From Vitis vinifera (Eukaryota; Streptophyta; Magnoliopsida; Vitales; Vitaceae): a stretch of DNA of 64,000 bases. Numbering within the stretch: position 1 is the stretch's first letter; every line of letters starts with the position of its first letter. Below the pieces are notes generated by a model that was given only the letters and a program-made list of their open reading frames with translations, searched no databases and was not told the origin of the DNA. This document shows positions 21,461 through 33,500 of the stretch, in pieces. Both the position numbers and the translations under genes were made by a program. The stretch covers positions 671,501-735,500 of the forward strand of contig NC_081811.1 in assembly GCF_030704535.1 (NCBI RefSeq). The letters are read 5' to 3'.

Positions 21461-22945
21461 TTATGATCATTGGATCTCTTGGGCTGATTACTATTTGCAT
21501 GTTGGGCTTCAAACCCATTAATAAGAAATAAAGAACGAGTTATTGTAATTCATTTAAGTAATTAACATAATGTTATATTTGATTACCAATTTCAAAAAAT
21601 GTTTTTAGTTCAAATTTCGTTTTTATGGGATAAGTCTAATAAAATTTTGCATAGCTAATTCTAAATCACTCTCAATTTTTTGCAAGATAAAAAGTAAATT
21701 TTTTTTAAAATGTAAAATTGAAATGGGGTTATTTAGAAAACAATATCACTATTAAATTTTTTTGGATGTTATAGAAAATATATATTTAATTCTATGTTTT
21801 TATAACTAAGTATATTCTATTTCATGATAGGTTTTGTAAATATTTTAATTAAATTTCTTATTTTCTTTATAACTTTTCTTTTTCCATCTTCTTTCCTTCT
21901 CATTCCCATTCTCTTTCTTGAAAAGTTAATATATATGTCATTTATTCAAACACCTTCTATATGATTTGACTTCTAGACAATATCATAATTTTTAAACTTC
22001 CATATTGATATTATAAAAGTTGAGTTAAATATAAAAAGAACTTATGTAATAAACCAAAATATAATATAACTTTTATAAAAAGTAATAAAATTAATCTCTT
22101 CGAACAAAATTACTTAAATAAATTCATAAGTTCTTATTGAATTTAAAAAGGAAATTTTAATTTCTTAAAGATCAATCTAAGGAAGGCCTCGGTAGTAAAA
22201 GAAGTGAAAATACACATACCAATTCCAAGCCACTTATGGAGAACAGCCATGACATGCAATTGCCATTAGAGGATCACCTAATACATGGAAACATATCAAT
22301 GAAGACATACTAGTTCTTATGGAGATCAAGGTCTAAAATGTCATAAAACTTTGACGATATATCACTGAAATATCGTGAATCGAAGACGGTTGATACAATA
22401 ACAAGCCCAAAATCTCAACCGTCCGATGTATCCTTTTATTCATGCTTTTTCGTCCATTTTCACCAAAATTTTGGCCATTTTTATGCTACATCACACATTT
22501 TTTGAGTTGGATTGTCAAATCAAAATTTTGCAATGGGCTTTTATAGCCCAGCCCAATTGTTATCTCCCATACTAGGACTCCTTTAAGATGAAGCCCAGCT
22601 CGGCCTGCTAGACACATTTGACTTATTCATTAATTAGGACCCCTGAACCCAGGCATGAAATGTATGGGGGTGCCACCAAGCTAACTTTGTTGTTTGTTTC
22701 AAATCATATATGTACAGATGTCATATATGGAATTCATAAATGTAAATATCTTCTATATATTATTCATTAATTAGAATAAAATTATTGTAAATAAATGAAT
22801 TTTAAATATAATCTATTTTGTATAATTAAATATTAATTTATAAATAAAATTATCAACATTTTAAAATAAAAAAAATACTTATACATATATCATCATTTGT
22901 TTATGTCATTAAATACATTCAAATTAGATAAATCTTTATAAAACG
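19447..22945 (+). repeat. Segmental duplication, copy B (KCS-b and 3' flank)
   Basis: Counterpart of 6534-11005. The shared block starts at least at the point where Copia-1 cuts KCS-a and ends near 22945 after the TCATCATTTGTTTATGTCAT landmark. Exon 2 of the two copies is offset by 12,690 bp. Subtracting Copia-2 gives an original tandem unit of about 7 kb. Confidence 0.8.
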
Positions 22946-24450
22946 TAAATTTAAATTTTGAATGTTATAAGTTATGTCACACATGTATTAATTTTATTTT
23001 TTTTAACAAAACAATCTCAAAATATCTATTATTACTTTTTATGTTATGTCTTAGAATTCTTCTCAATGACTGCATGACTTTTAATCAAGTTCATTTCATC
23101 GATTTTTTGTGTCAAAATATCAACTAATATTTTTTAATATATCTTTATATATTCATAAAATTAAGTTACCAATATATCAATAAAAACCCTTGTTACGAAC
23201 AACATTTTTTCCTTTTGAGAGCGTTCGGAATGTATGATGCTTAAGGGATGTAGGACATATTCAAGGATACTTGGGTGCTCCTTTCATAATTTTGTTTTTT
23301 AATTAAGTTTCATGGCTAATTTCCCTTGAAAACCACTTTATGCTGCATGTTTATTTGTGTTATCCATAAATGAATATGCAATAATTTTGAGTCTTTACGA
23401 GGAGAATAAGTAATAGAAAAATATATGAAGTCCAAACCAAAATGAATGAAACAAAATCATGAATTTAACTAAATAATTGAATAATATTACATAGATTTAT
23501 AAAAATATATATATTTTTTATTTTTGATTTTATTAAAAAATTATAAATTATGTTTATTTAAACCCTAGAAAATTAGTGTTTTTATTAATAACATTTAAAT
23601 ATCATTACTTTTTTATCTTTCAAAAATTTAAAATTAAATTTATATTTTTTAAGCCACAAGTCTATTTTGTTTGTATTTTGAAGGGCATTATGAATCAATA
23701 ATATCATAAAATAAAATAAATTACTTTTATTAGCATTTTAATTTTTCTATTTATATAATATTACCATTCATCTAGAAGTTTATTCCTTTCACTCTTATTT
23801 TGGCAAAGGTTAAAACAAAAAGGTTGGTGTTCCCTTTTCCCTTCATTATTTGATCTTTTTAAAGACATTAGTATATTACTTTCTTCCATTTTCGACTGGA
23901 GAAGAGCATTGAAATCACATAACTCTATGCTCCTTGGTTTTACGACAAGGGCAGACCATTAATATTTCCCATTTATGATAAAGATCAGACTATTAATGAT
24001 TGGACGTACACCAGCCAATTAACCACACCTACCCACAAACCCACCCTCAACCCGGCCCTGGGATGGTGATGGGCCTCCTGGCACAATCTTTTCACATTGA
24101 AATGCATTAAGTTGGTAACATTTGGAATTAAAATAAACGGATTGATACGATTTTAGGGTTTTCTTTTGAATTCGAGACATATTAGAGTATTTTTCTTCTT
24201 TTACTTCTCCTTATTCCATAAAATATGAAAAAATCTGTCTCGTTTTAAATTTTTTTTTATTAGAATGGAAATAAGAATTAGTTTATATCAACGAGATGTA
24301 TTGAGATGGGTGCCACCCGTCCTGAACCTGTCCTTTCCGAACCTGTCCTTTTTGCTATCGCTGCAAAACCCTACATAATTGATAGTTAGGTTTCACTGGT
24401 TTCCCTAATAAATGCATCCATCTATCTCTTTCCCACCTCTTAACCACCCC
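21461..24450. other. Intergenic region between KCS-b and KCS-c
   Basis: No gene seen. The first 1.5 kb is the duplicated 3' flank. A segment at about 22330-22400 has CAAGGTCTAAAATGTC and GATATATC motifs reminiscent of the hAT-like element at 4654, but no matching second end or target duplication was found. The remainder is AT-rich and leads into the KCS-c promoter. Confidence 0.55.
21527..21532 (+). terminator. Candidate polyadenylation signal of KCS-b
   Basis: AATAAA 67 bp after the stop, in the same context as in KCS-a. Confidence 0.5.
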
Positions 24451-24457
24451 TATATAA
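24451..24457 (+). promoter_or_regulatory. TATA box of KCS-c
   Basis: TATATAA in CCCCTATATAACCC. Transcription would start near 24480, so the ATG at 24471 is probably upstream of the transcript start. The ATG at 24519, 62 bp past the box, is the better start. Confidence 0.7.
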
Positions 24458-24518
24458 CCCATTCACCTTCATGCCCTCTGATCATCGATTCATATACTCA
24501 AAAAAGAAAAAAAAAAAC

Positions 24519-27500
24519 ATGTCTCTAATCATCCCAAATTCTCTCTTCCAGTTCTTGACCAACCTCAACTTCACTTCCACTCCTGCAGTTATCTGCTTTA
24601 CCCTAATGGTAGTTTTCATGTTAAGCCTAATTTTCATCCTTAAGCCTTCACCTGAAATTTTCTTGCTAGATTTTGCATGCTACAAACCCCCCAGCTCTTT
24701 GGCATGCACCAAGGAAATGGTGCTTAAGAGGCTGAGACTGTATGGGGATTTCTCAGAGGAAAGTTTGGAATTCATGAAGAAAACATTGGAGACATTGGGC
24801 TCAGGCGAGTCCACGTACTTGCCGGAGGGACTGGTCAGGGAGCCGCCGGAGATGTCGACGGAAGAGGCGAGAAAGGAGGCGGAGATGGTGATGTTCGGAG
24901 CTGTGGATGAGTTACTGGCGAAGACTGGAGTGAAGGGTGAGGAGATAGGGATAGTGGTGGTGAATTGCAGTAGTTTTAAGGTTGTGCCATCTCTGTCTTC
25001 CATGATTGTCAACAGATACAAGCTTCGTGAGGGTGTTTTGAGCTACAATCTTGGTGGGATGGGGTGCAGTGCTGGACTGTTAGCGATTGGGATGGCCAAG
25101 AACCTACTCAAGGTCGGTTGACATTCTTCTTTGAGTTCCTCGTCTCTCTCTCTCCCTTCACGTTCTTGGATTTTGTTTGAGTAGAAGGTGCATGCTTTTT
25201 CAAAAATTGATGTCATATTCCAGCTACTTAATTAAAAGTAGTGGAAAATTCTAAGCAAGCAATTTATCCAAGATATGGGGTGCATGGTTGGACCTTTGCT
25301 TTTCCACCAGATGGGCAGCAGGGTCCAAATCCCCCTAGTTGGGCCAATTGGGCCCCCTAGTTTTCTTGTCTTTGGAATGTTAGTTGGGCCCCCTAGTTAG
25401 TAGAGCCGGTTGGTCGATCCAGTTCTGAAAGCACTCAAAGACTGGAATAGACTACATGATGTTGGATGAAATAGACTACATCATTTTGGAGGAAGGACAG
25501 TGGAATAGCCTTCATAACATTGGACAAGGATTCATTAAAGACTGAATAGCCTACACGATGTTGGTGGAAATTGACTACTTCCTAACACTGGAATACACTA
25601 CGAGTCTATCTCGTAATGATAAGAGGAAGTATTTCCAATATATTTAATATTTAAAAAATAAAAAAATTTAAGTATTAAAAATACTAAAAATACTCTATAA
25701 AATCACTATTAAATACACTCTACATCGTGTTGGAGGATGGAATGTTGCGCTTAAGAGTGGTATTATTGTCAATGGATGAATCTAATCAAATTCTTGAATC
25801 AGGTTTAAAGAAAAGGACAATGTACTTTTTTTGTTCCTTCCATTTTTTGAAAGTGAAACTGAAACAAGATATATTTTATAGCAGGAGATTTATATGTTAA
25901 TTAAATAACCAAAATGTTGCCCAAAGTTGTTTTTGTTATTTATATAGTCAACAAGATGGAGTTTTGATCATTTTATTTAAAAATGAATTGATATTTAGTG
26001 AAGATATATTAAACCTTTTACGATATTTCAAGAATTATTTGAAGGATTCATCCTTAAAACTTTAAGAATGAGATAATTGTACAAAAAATAAAAAAGACGA
26101 AAGAAATAAAAAAAGATATGTATAAATAAGGTTTTGTTTAGTAATTGATGTTTAAAACAATTTTTTATTTTTTAGAATTAAAAAAACATGAAAACACATT
26201 TAACAATTAGAAAGCGAACTGTAGACCCCCATTTGGGGAGCTTAGTTTTTTATATAGCATTAGAGGAGCTGGCAGCACCCGGGAGGTGTGGGGGGGACCC
26301 CTCTCCATGCGTGGGACCAGCTGCAAGAGACAGAAACGCCATGCTTGCTGAGCGGAGGAATAGTAGGGCAAGTAGAAGCTTGCCAAAGAAGATAGAAACA
26401 GGAGACATCCGAAGAAAAAGGTAGAGGTTTTCTGAAGAGAGAGGGGGGAGCTTGGGGAGGAGAGCATGGTGGCTAGAGAGTGACGAGCAACTTGAGGAAA
26501 AGAGGAATGGCAAGCGAGCTGTCGGAGCTGGAGAAGGAAGGTGGTGTCTGAAGGAAGGAAGTCTACCCGAGGGCTTTTTCAGGTAAGTTTACGGGATACT
26601 CCTCTTGTTCATTTTCACTTCCTCTGCTCTTCATCGTCTGTTTTTGCTACTCGAGCATCATTAGTTTAGGTGTTTATGGATCGAGTTTTGGCTGAATATG
26701 AGCTTGTTTTCATGTTTGCTCTGCTTTGGTTGTCTCACCCGTTTTAGACCCGTCGAGTGCAGCATGAAATGGGGCCTGGATAATAGATTGCTTATTTTGT
26801 TTTTAGCATGCTCTGCTTTCCGAGCCCCCCCCCCCTCTTCTTGCTTTTGGAAAAATACCTACCATTGTTTTTCTAAACTATCAGGAAGCTTTAAAATGTT
26901 TTAGTTCTGAATGGTTTCTAAATGTGACACCTTATCGAATATTGGGTGGTGAAGCTCAGATGGTTCAGATAATGCTGAAACCACAAGAAAAGATTATTGC
27001 AAAACCTGGTTCCACGTGCTACATGTCTGGGTCCACTCAAATGGAGAATGTTTATATCTCCAAAAATGTAGTAGGTATGTGGCAGTGGGCTTTCGGCAAG
27101 GCTACGACAAGTGTAGTTCTTCTCAATCAAGGTTCAGGTGATGGCTTTGTTGGAACTGTTGCACCATCTCTTGCAAAAATCTTCCCGATTGATTCGGCAA
27201 TGTTTGACGGGAAGAGAGCTGCGAGACTTTTTTTTGAGAGAGAAAAATCTGGTGACTCATGAAAAAAAAAAAAAAAACGAGTAGGGGGATATTTTCTTTT
27301 TGAAGAAAAGAAAAGCTGAAGAGGTGGGAGTTTGGAGAGCTTGCATTTTGAATTGCACAGCTTTATTTTTGGGCAGTAGGTGTGGACGAGTGGGGCAGGT
27401 TTCAATGGCGTTTTTGATTTTGGATGGAAGGGAAATGATGGTTGATGAGTGTAAGTGGAGTTTCCAGGAAGAAAACTTTAAAGAATCGGTTTATGGAGCC

Positions 27501-30500
27501 TTTTTGTTTTCCATTTGTTTATTCCTTATGTTGAGTGCCTGTACACGTTATGGTTTTCTTTTATTTGTTTATTCCTCATGTTGAGTGCCTGTGCACATTA
27601 TAGTTCTAAGGCCATGTTTATTTTATTTCATTTTATTACTTTACTAGTTTCCTTCAACTTTTGATGCGAAAAATTTCATTTTTAAAATTTTAATCTTAAA
27701 ATAATACACCCAAAAAAATTAAAAAAAAAAAAAAAAACTCCAGTTTTAATTTAATTTCTCAAAGTTACAATTTTAATTTAATTTTTCAAAAACTCTCATT
27801 TTTAAAGATTTAGTTTTCGAAACTTTAACTTTCCAATCTTTAATTATTTTCAAATTTTATTTTATTTTTTAAAAAAAATTCAATCTTTAAATAATCTTCC
27901 AAATTCTGAGTCCCTAATTTAATCTCCAATTTTAAAAATTCCACTATTTGTTCATTTATTTATTTTTTTAAAATCTCATCATTAAGTGTTTATTCAAAAT
28001 TCTGATTTCTAAATTTAAATTCTAATTTCCGAAACTCCAATTTTCACATCAATTTATTTAATCATTATTATTCTATTTATTTACTTATTTGTTTATTTTT
28101 AAAATTCAATCTTTAAATAACTCTTCAAAATTCTTTTTTTTTTTTTTTTTTTTAAACTTAACTTCCAAAATTCTCATTCTTAAATTTAATTCCCAAGACT
28201 CCAATTATCAGATAATCTTCGGGACTTCAATTTTCAAATAAATTTCAAAAATCTAGTTTTCACTCGAACAGTTTTAATTCCACTTTGGTTTTCAAATAAT
28301 CTTTTTTTTTCTCTTAATTTTATATAAGCATGAATGTCATTTTCATAATTTCGGAACAATGGAATTTGTGAGATTAATTCATGCAAGATTAATCGGGCTT
28401 TGGTGGGGGGCCTCACATACTTGATCTTATGATCTATGGATTGATTTGATTGATTGACTTGGTTATCATATATGATTTATTTATTCCACTCTATGACATG
28501 CATGTGATTATTCTGTGTTTAATTGCTAACATTCGCTTTCATTGAAGTAAATCGGTTCATCACTCAGGTACATTCTTTGCCTCTCCTTCATTCAATTATT
28601 TTGTTTTGAGTAATATTCATTTGGTATCACGCTCGATTAATCAATTGTCATGATTGCTTCATTTTATTAGTAGAGACCCACTTTAGGGACTTAGAGGGGT
28701 GCTACGGTCCTTACCGTACCTTCCTGATAAGTAACCTGACCCCCGAACTCAATCCGGTTTTTCACAGACCACCTTTTCCAAAGTAAGGAGTCACACTTAG
28801 GGTTTTTCTTTCTTATTTTGTTTACCCTTTTAAAAATAAAACAAAAATAAGTGGCGACTCCAAGTCATTTTCAAATAATCAACAAAAAATCAATCTTTCA
28901 AATCAAAATCGAGCTCGCCATCGAGTGGGAAACGCATGAGCTGAAATGTGGGGTCCACAAAATGGCGACTCCACTGGGGAATTTTTTTAGAGGGTCAAGC
29001 TTGAACTTAAAGTGAAGCAAACGTGGCATTTGATTGGACGATCAGTGGATGCTCATCTCTTGATTGCACATTGAGGATTTCTTGACGCATGCTTAGATGT
29101 CGTATTCATTTGAGATTTTGACATGCTGGATTATTGATGATTGATCTTATTGCATTGCTTAGTGTATTGATTATGATTTTGGCATGGTTTTTCTGATAAC
29201 TTCACATGCATGCACTCACCATTGTATATCACTCGGCTTGACATGTTGATTCTCTGACTTGTATACTATTTTGATCGTCTTTGAGCATGATGTTTGTATC
29301 ACTATTCATCTTGATTGTCGTATTCTCGCTTATCTTGTGTGTACATGAGTGATATATTCTGCTCTGCCTGACTGTATGATGCATGACTGCCCTCCCTCTA
29401 CATGATTGCATGTAGCTTGTCTATGTGGGTCTCACTTCTATCCCCTTACTTCCAAATCTCTTGGTCTCGGTCATTCCTTTCATCTCGGTTTTCACTATTG
29501 CAAGTGTGAGACCTTCTGTGTGCTTGCTCTCTGACCGAGCCAGAGATTAGGAGTAGGGTCTAGCGACGGGCTATATCGATGCACGGGAGCATTCTGGAGG
29601 AGAGCGACACTTTGATGTCAATTGGAGTCCGATCATTGAAGACCTGTATAGCCCCGAGCTAGGTTTCATGGATAGTCGTGCGACCAGTGTTTTTCCTCTT
29701 TTGCTCTAGATTCTTAGGGTTTTCGGATGCACCCACACCATTCACTGTGCACTTTAGTTGACCATTGAGCGTCGAGAGTTTGAGAGGTTTCACCATAGGA
29801 AACCCCCTGGGATGTCGAGGTAGTGCATGTGTGGAGGTGATGACCACCTTGCATGGAAGCACCCCGTCTCTTTTTGAGGCGTGCAGATGGTTGCGTACCG
29901 CCGGAGGGTACGATCGCTTCTGCTATGGATCTTTTAAAGTCCACCCATATCCATTTAGAGCCACCTTTCACCTTGTAGGTTGAGCCGTAGATCCTCCGAT
30001 TATGACTCCGTCCCTACACGTGGGTGCATCTGTGGGCCTTCAGAGCCGGTTCAGTAGTAACAGGTTTGGTTACCTTCACAGTAGTCTCTTATATATCTGC
30101 TCAGGGTTGGATATCAGTTTGTTTGCTTCCAGGCTACCTTTTGACGCATCTGATAGACATTCTTTGTGAAGTTTCCCTTACCCCGCACCTTATCTAGTAT
30201 TTCCACTATTTCAGGAGTACCGATACGTTCAGTCTGGGTTCGACTTCTTGGATCAGAGTTGGGGGTAGATTGATCAGGGTATCGGACCAGTTGGACCAGA
30301 GATCAGATCAGAGGGATATGGATTCACAGATAGTTACCGTCGATCAGTTCGCTGAGGCCATGGCTTCGATTCAGGAGGCTATAGCTAGCCTTGGCCGGAG
30401 GATAGATGGGCAGCAGGCCCAGCAGGTCCCGTCCCTGGATGGTGCCCAGTATGACCATACAGTGCCACCACCCCCTCCACCCAGTCAGTCAGCACCACAG

Positions 30501-33500
30501 GCCATGCCGTTCACCCTACATAGCCGGACCGAGGTTGCTCCGCCTCCCGTCACCGTGCCTACCCCGACCTCAGAGGACCCACATGCTCGCATGGATAGGC
30601 TTGAGCAGGGGTTGAGGCAGTTGAGGACTTCCGACAGAGCCATTACTTGGGAGGGTTTTGATGGAGTGCCGGTAGCTAGCTTGCCGGCTAAGTTCAGGAT
30701 GCCTGACATTGAGAGGTATACTGGCATTGGTTGTCCACGCCTCCATCTCCGATTATACAGCACCGTGATGAGGGCTCATGGACTGGACGAGCCTCAGATG
30801 ATTACTCTTTTTCCACTATCTTTGAGTGGGGCGGCCCAGCGTTGGTTTGCATCTCTGGAGGCCTCGAGGCGCCGCACATGGGACGACTTGGCCCAGGAGT
30901 TCCTACGACAGTTTTCGTTTAACACTGTCGTAGATGTATCGAGGAGGGAGCTCGAGGCTTTGAGACAGAGGGCGGAGGAGTCTGTTTCTTCTTTCATTTC
31001 CCGCTGGCGCGGGAAGATAGCTGAGATTATCGATAGACCATCAGAGAGGGACCAGATTCAGATGGTTTTGAGGAGCCTGCAGCCGCGGATCGCCAGACAT
31101 GTGGTAGGGGCCCCGTTCACAGATTTCGGGTCTCTGGTTATGGCTCTGTATGATGTCGAGGATGGCATCTCGAGAGGTTTATGGACAGATTCTTCCCCTA
31201 GTGATATCAAGGGGAAGAAGCCCTTCGTAGGGCCGAGGCCAGCAGATGTGAGTGCTATCGGTTCTTCCAGTCTGAGGCCTCTTAGGCGCCATCAGTCGAT
31301 CCCACAGTTTTCCGAGCCTCATTCGTCCTATGCATCTCATCAGTACAGGCCACGGGCACCTCGTCCAGCTTATGATCAGACATATACTCCGCAGACTTTA
31401 GCTTTGCCTTATTATGCTTCCCAGGGCATTGAGAGACCCCCGGTTTCTTACACGGCTACAGGACAGCCATGCTATGCTGCTCGGTTCACTGCGAGACCCG
31501 CAGCTCCTTATCCCCGACCCAGAGCTCAGCAGACTTCTGCTCCCTTTGCTTTGAGGACGCAGAGACAGTTCTCACAGATAGGCATGCCGTTGAGCCAGGC
31601 TCTTCGGAAGCTTACAGAGGCTGGGTTATTGACTACTCTCACCCCTCGTCCACCGCCTCAGCCGATTCCGCCCCAGTTCAGGATGGATCTACACTGTGCA
31701 TACCATCAGGGGCCTGGACACGAGACCGATCGATGCACCGCTTTGAGGCATGCCGTTCAGGATTTGATCGACCAGGGTTTGGTACACTTGGGTCAGCCGA
31801 GTGTGACCACGAACCCGTTGCCTGCTCACACCACGCATGCAGTCCCTCCACCAGCCGATGGCATTCATTCCTTGGAGTTTGATGAGATCGATGACCACAT
31901 CCACATGCTGAGTGATGATGATCCAGACCCGGAGCCCATCATGCCAGATGTGATTTATGAGATGAGTGGGGTGACTCTGGGTCCTCGGACGCCTGCTCCA
32001 TTCCGATTAGTTCCCGAGGCGGCGTCAGTGCAGGCTGCCACCGTTGAGCCATTGATCTTGTCGCGCTATAGCATTCAGACGCCGTTCGTCTTAGTCCCAG
32101 ATGTTGAGGAGTTTCAGGCTCCGTACGCTGATGATTCTCAGACTCTGGACATTCAGTATGTTCTCCGAGGAGGTAGAGTGATGAGACAGCCACCTCCAGC
32201 CGCTGCCGCTAGACCCTTAGGGGGTACGTCATCCCAGGAGGAGGTCAGAGCAGAGGATGACGAGATTTTGAGGCAGTTGCAGAGCACTCAGGCTCGTATT
32301 TCTATCTGGAGCCTCTTAGCGTCCTCCAGTACTCATCGGGATGCACTGACTCGAGCTCTGAGCCAGATCAGAGTTGATACCACGACCACTCCTGAGGGAC
32401 TCATTCATATGGTGACGGCTGGGAGAGCCACTTGTATCGTCTTTTCCGATGACGACTTGCCACCAGAGGGATCTGGCCACACGCGTCCTCTCTATATATC
32501 TGTTGGCTGTTCAGGTCGCCGAGTTCCATCTGTCCTTCTGGACAATGGCTCGGCCCTGAACGTATGTCCTCTGGCCACCGCCATCGCTCTTGGGTACGCA
32601 CCATCCGACTTCGGTCCATCCACTCAGACCGTTCGAGCTTATGATAGCACTCAGAGGGAGGTCATGGGTACACTAGAGATTGAGCTACTGATTGGTCCAG
32701 CCACTTTTGTCGCCGTGTTTCAGGTTTTGAGGATTCCTACATCCTTTAACCTGCTTTTGGGCCGACCGTGGATTCACCGAGCTGGAGCCATTCCTTCTTC
32801 ACTTCATCAGAAAGTGAAGTTCATTCATGATGGCCGGGTCGTCGTGGTACAGTCTGTAGGGGATATGTTCATTTTGGCCGAGCCCGTACTTGAGATCAGT
32901 CATGCTGATGATGATCTTTTTCTGACCGGATTCACCTTTGATGAGGTGCAGACTCTGGAGATGGAGGACTTCTGTCGAGACTTTGTAGCCCTGTCCTTCG
33001 ACCAGCACAGCAGCACGGTGGTACTCGATATTATGAGGAGCATGTCTTATCTTCCTGGTATGGGTTTGGGGCGGCGTCAGCACGGGCCTAGTGAGGTCAT
33101 GACCTTTCCAGACCGCGATGTACCATTCGGGCTCGGATTCATTCCCACTGAGGCCGACTATCGTCATATGGCGCGGCTGCGCAGGGAGAGGGTGAGGGCT
33201 CGCTTGACTCATACGCCCTTTTATTATCCTGTCCGCCCATACACCATGAGCCTAGCCGATTACTTTGTGAGGGCATCAGAGCCACATGCACCATCTGATG
33301 GGATCATCGGAGGACTCAGCACCACTCGGGAGGCCGAGCTTCAGCGCCTCGTCCAGCAGTTACAGTTGAGTGACGGAGCCCCTGGCCCTTCGGCTTCTGT
33401 GTTGATTGCTCATCCCTCCCCAGATCGCACGAGCCTTATGACGCTTTGCTTCCCGGATGAGATCGATGATCATGAGACTTTTGCCGAGATTGGAGATGTA

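Noticed and set aside
22330..23215. Possible hAT-like element with CAAGG ... CCTTG ends
   Set aside because: The ends share only the first bases, and the flanking octamers (ATGGAGAT and TTACGAAC) do not match.
24471..24518. Upstream in-frame ATG for KCS-c
   Set aside because: It lies about 14 bp from the TATA box, so probably before transcription starts, and would add a lysine-rich stretch absent from the paralogue.
27300..27584. 94-codon frame in the gypsy LTR, repeated at 45292-45576
   Set aside because: It begins after the AIM24-like stop, shows no domain and ends in the 49-bp duplication. It might be further captured sequence, but nothing supports a product.
28960..30317. Possible extra ORF upstream of gag, as in Ogre elements
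   Set aside because: Only short shadow frames on both strands. None exceeds 90 codons or shows a domain.
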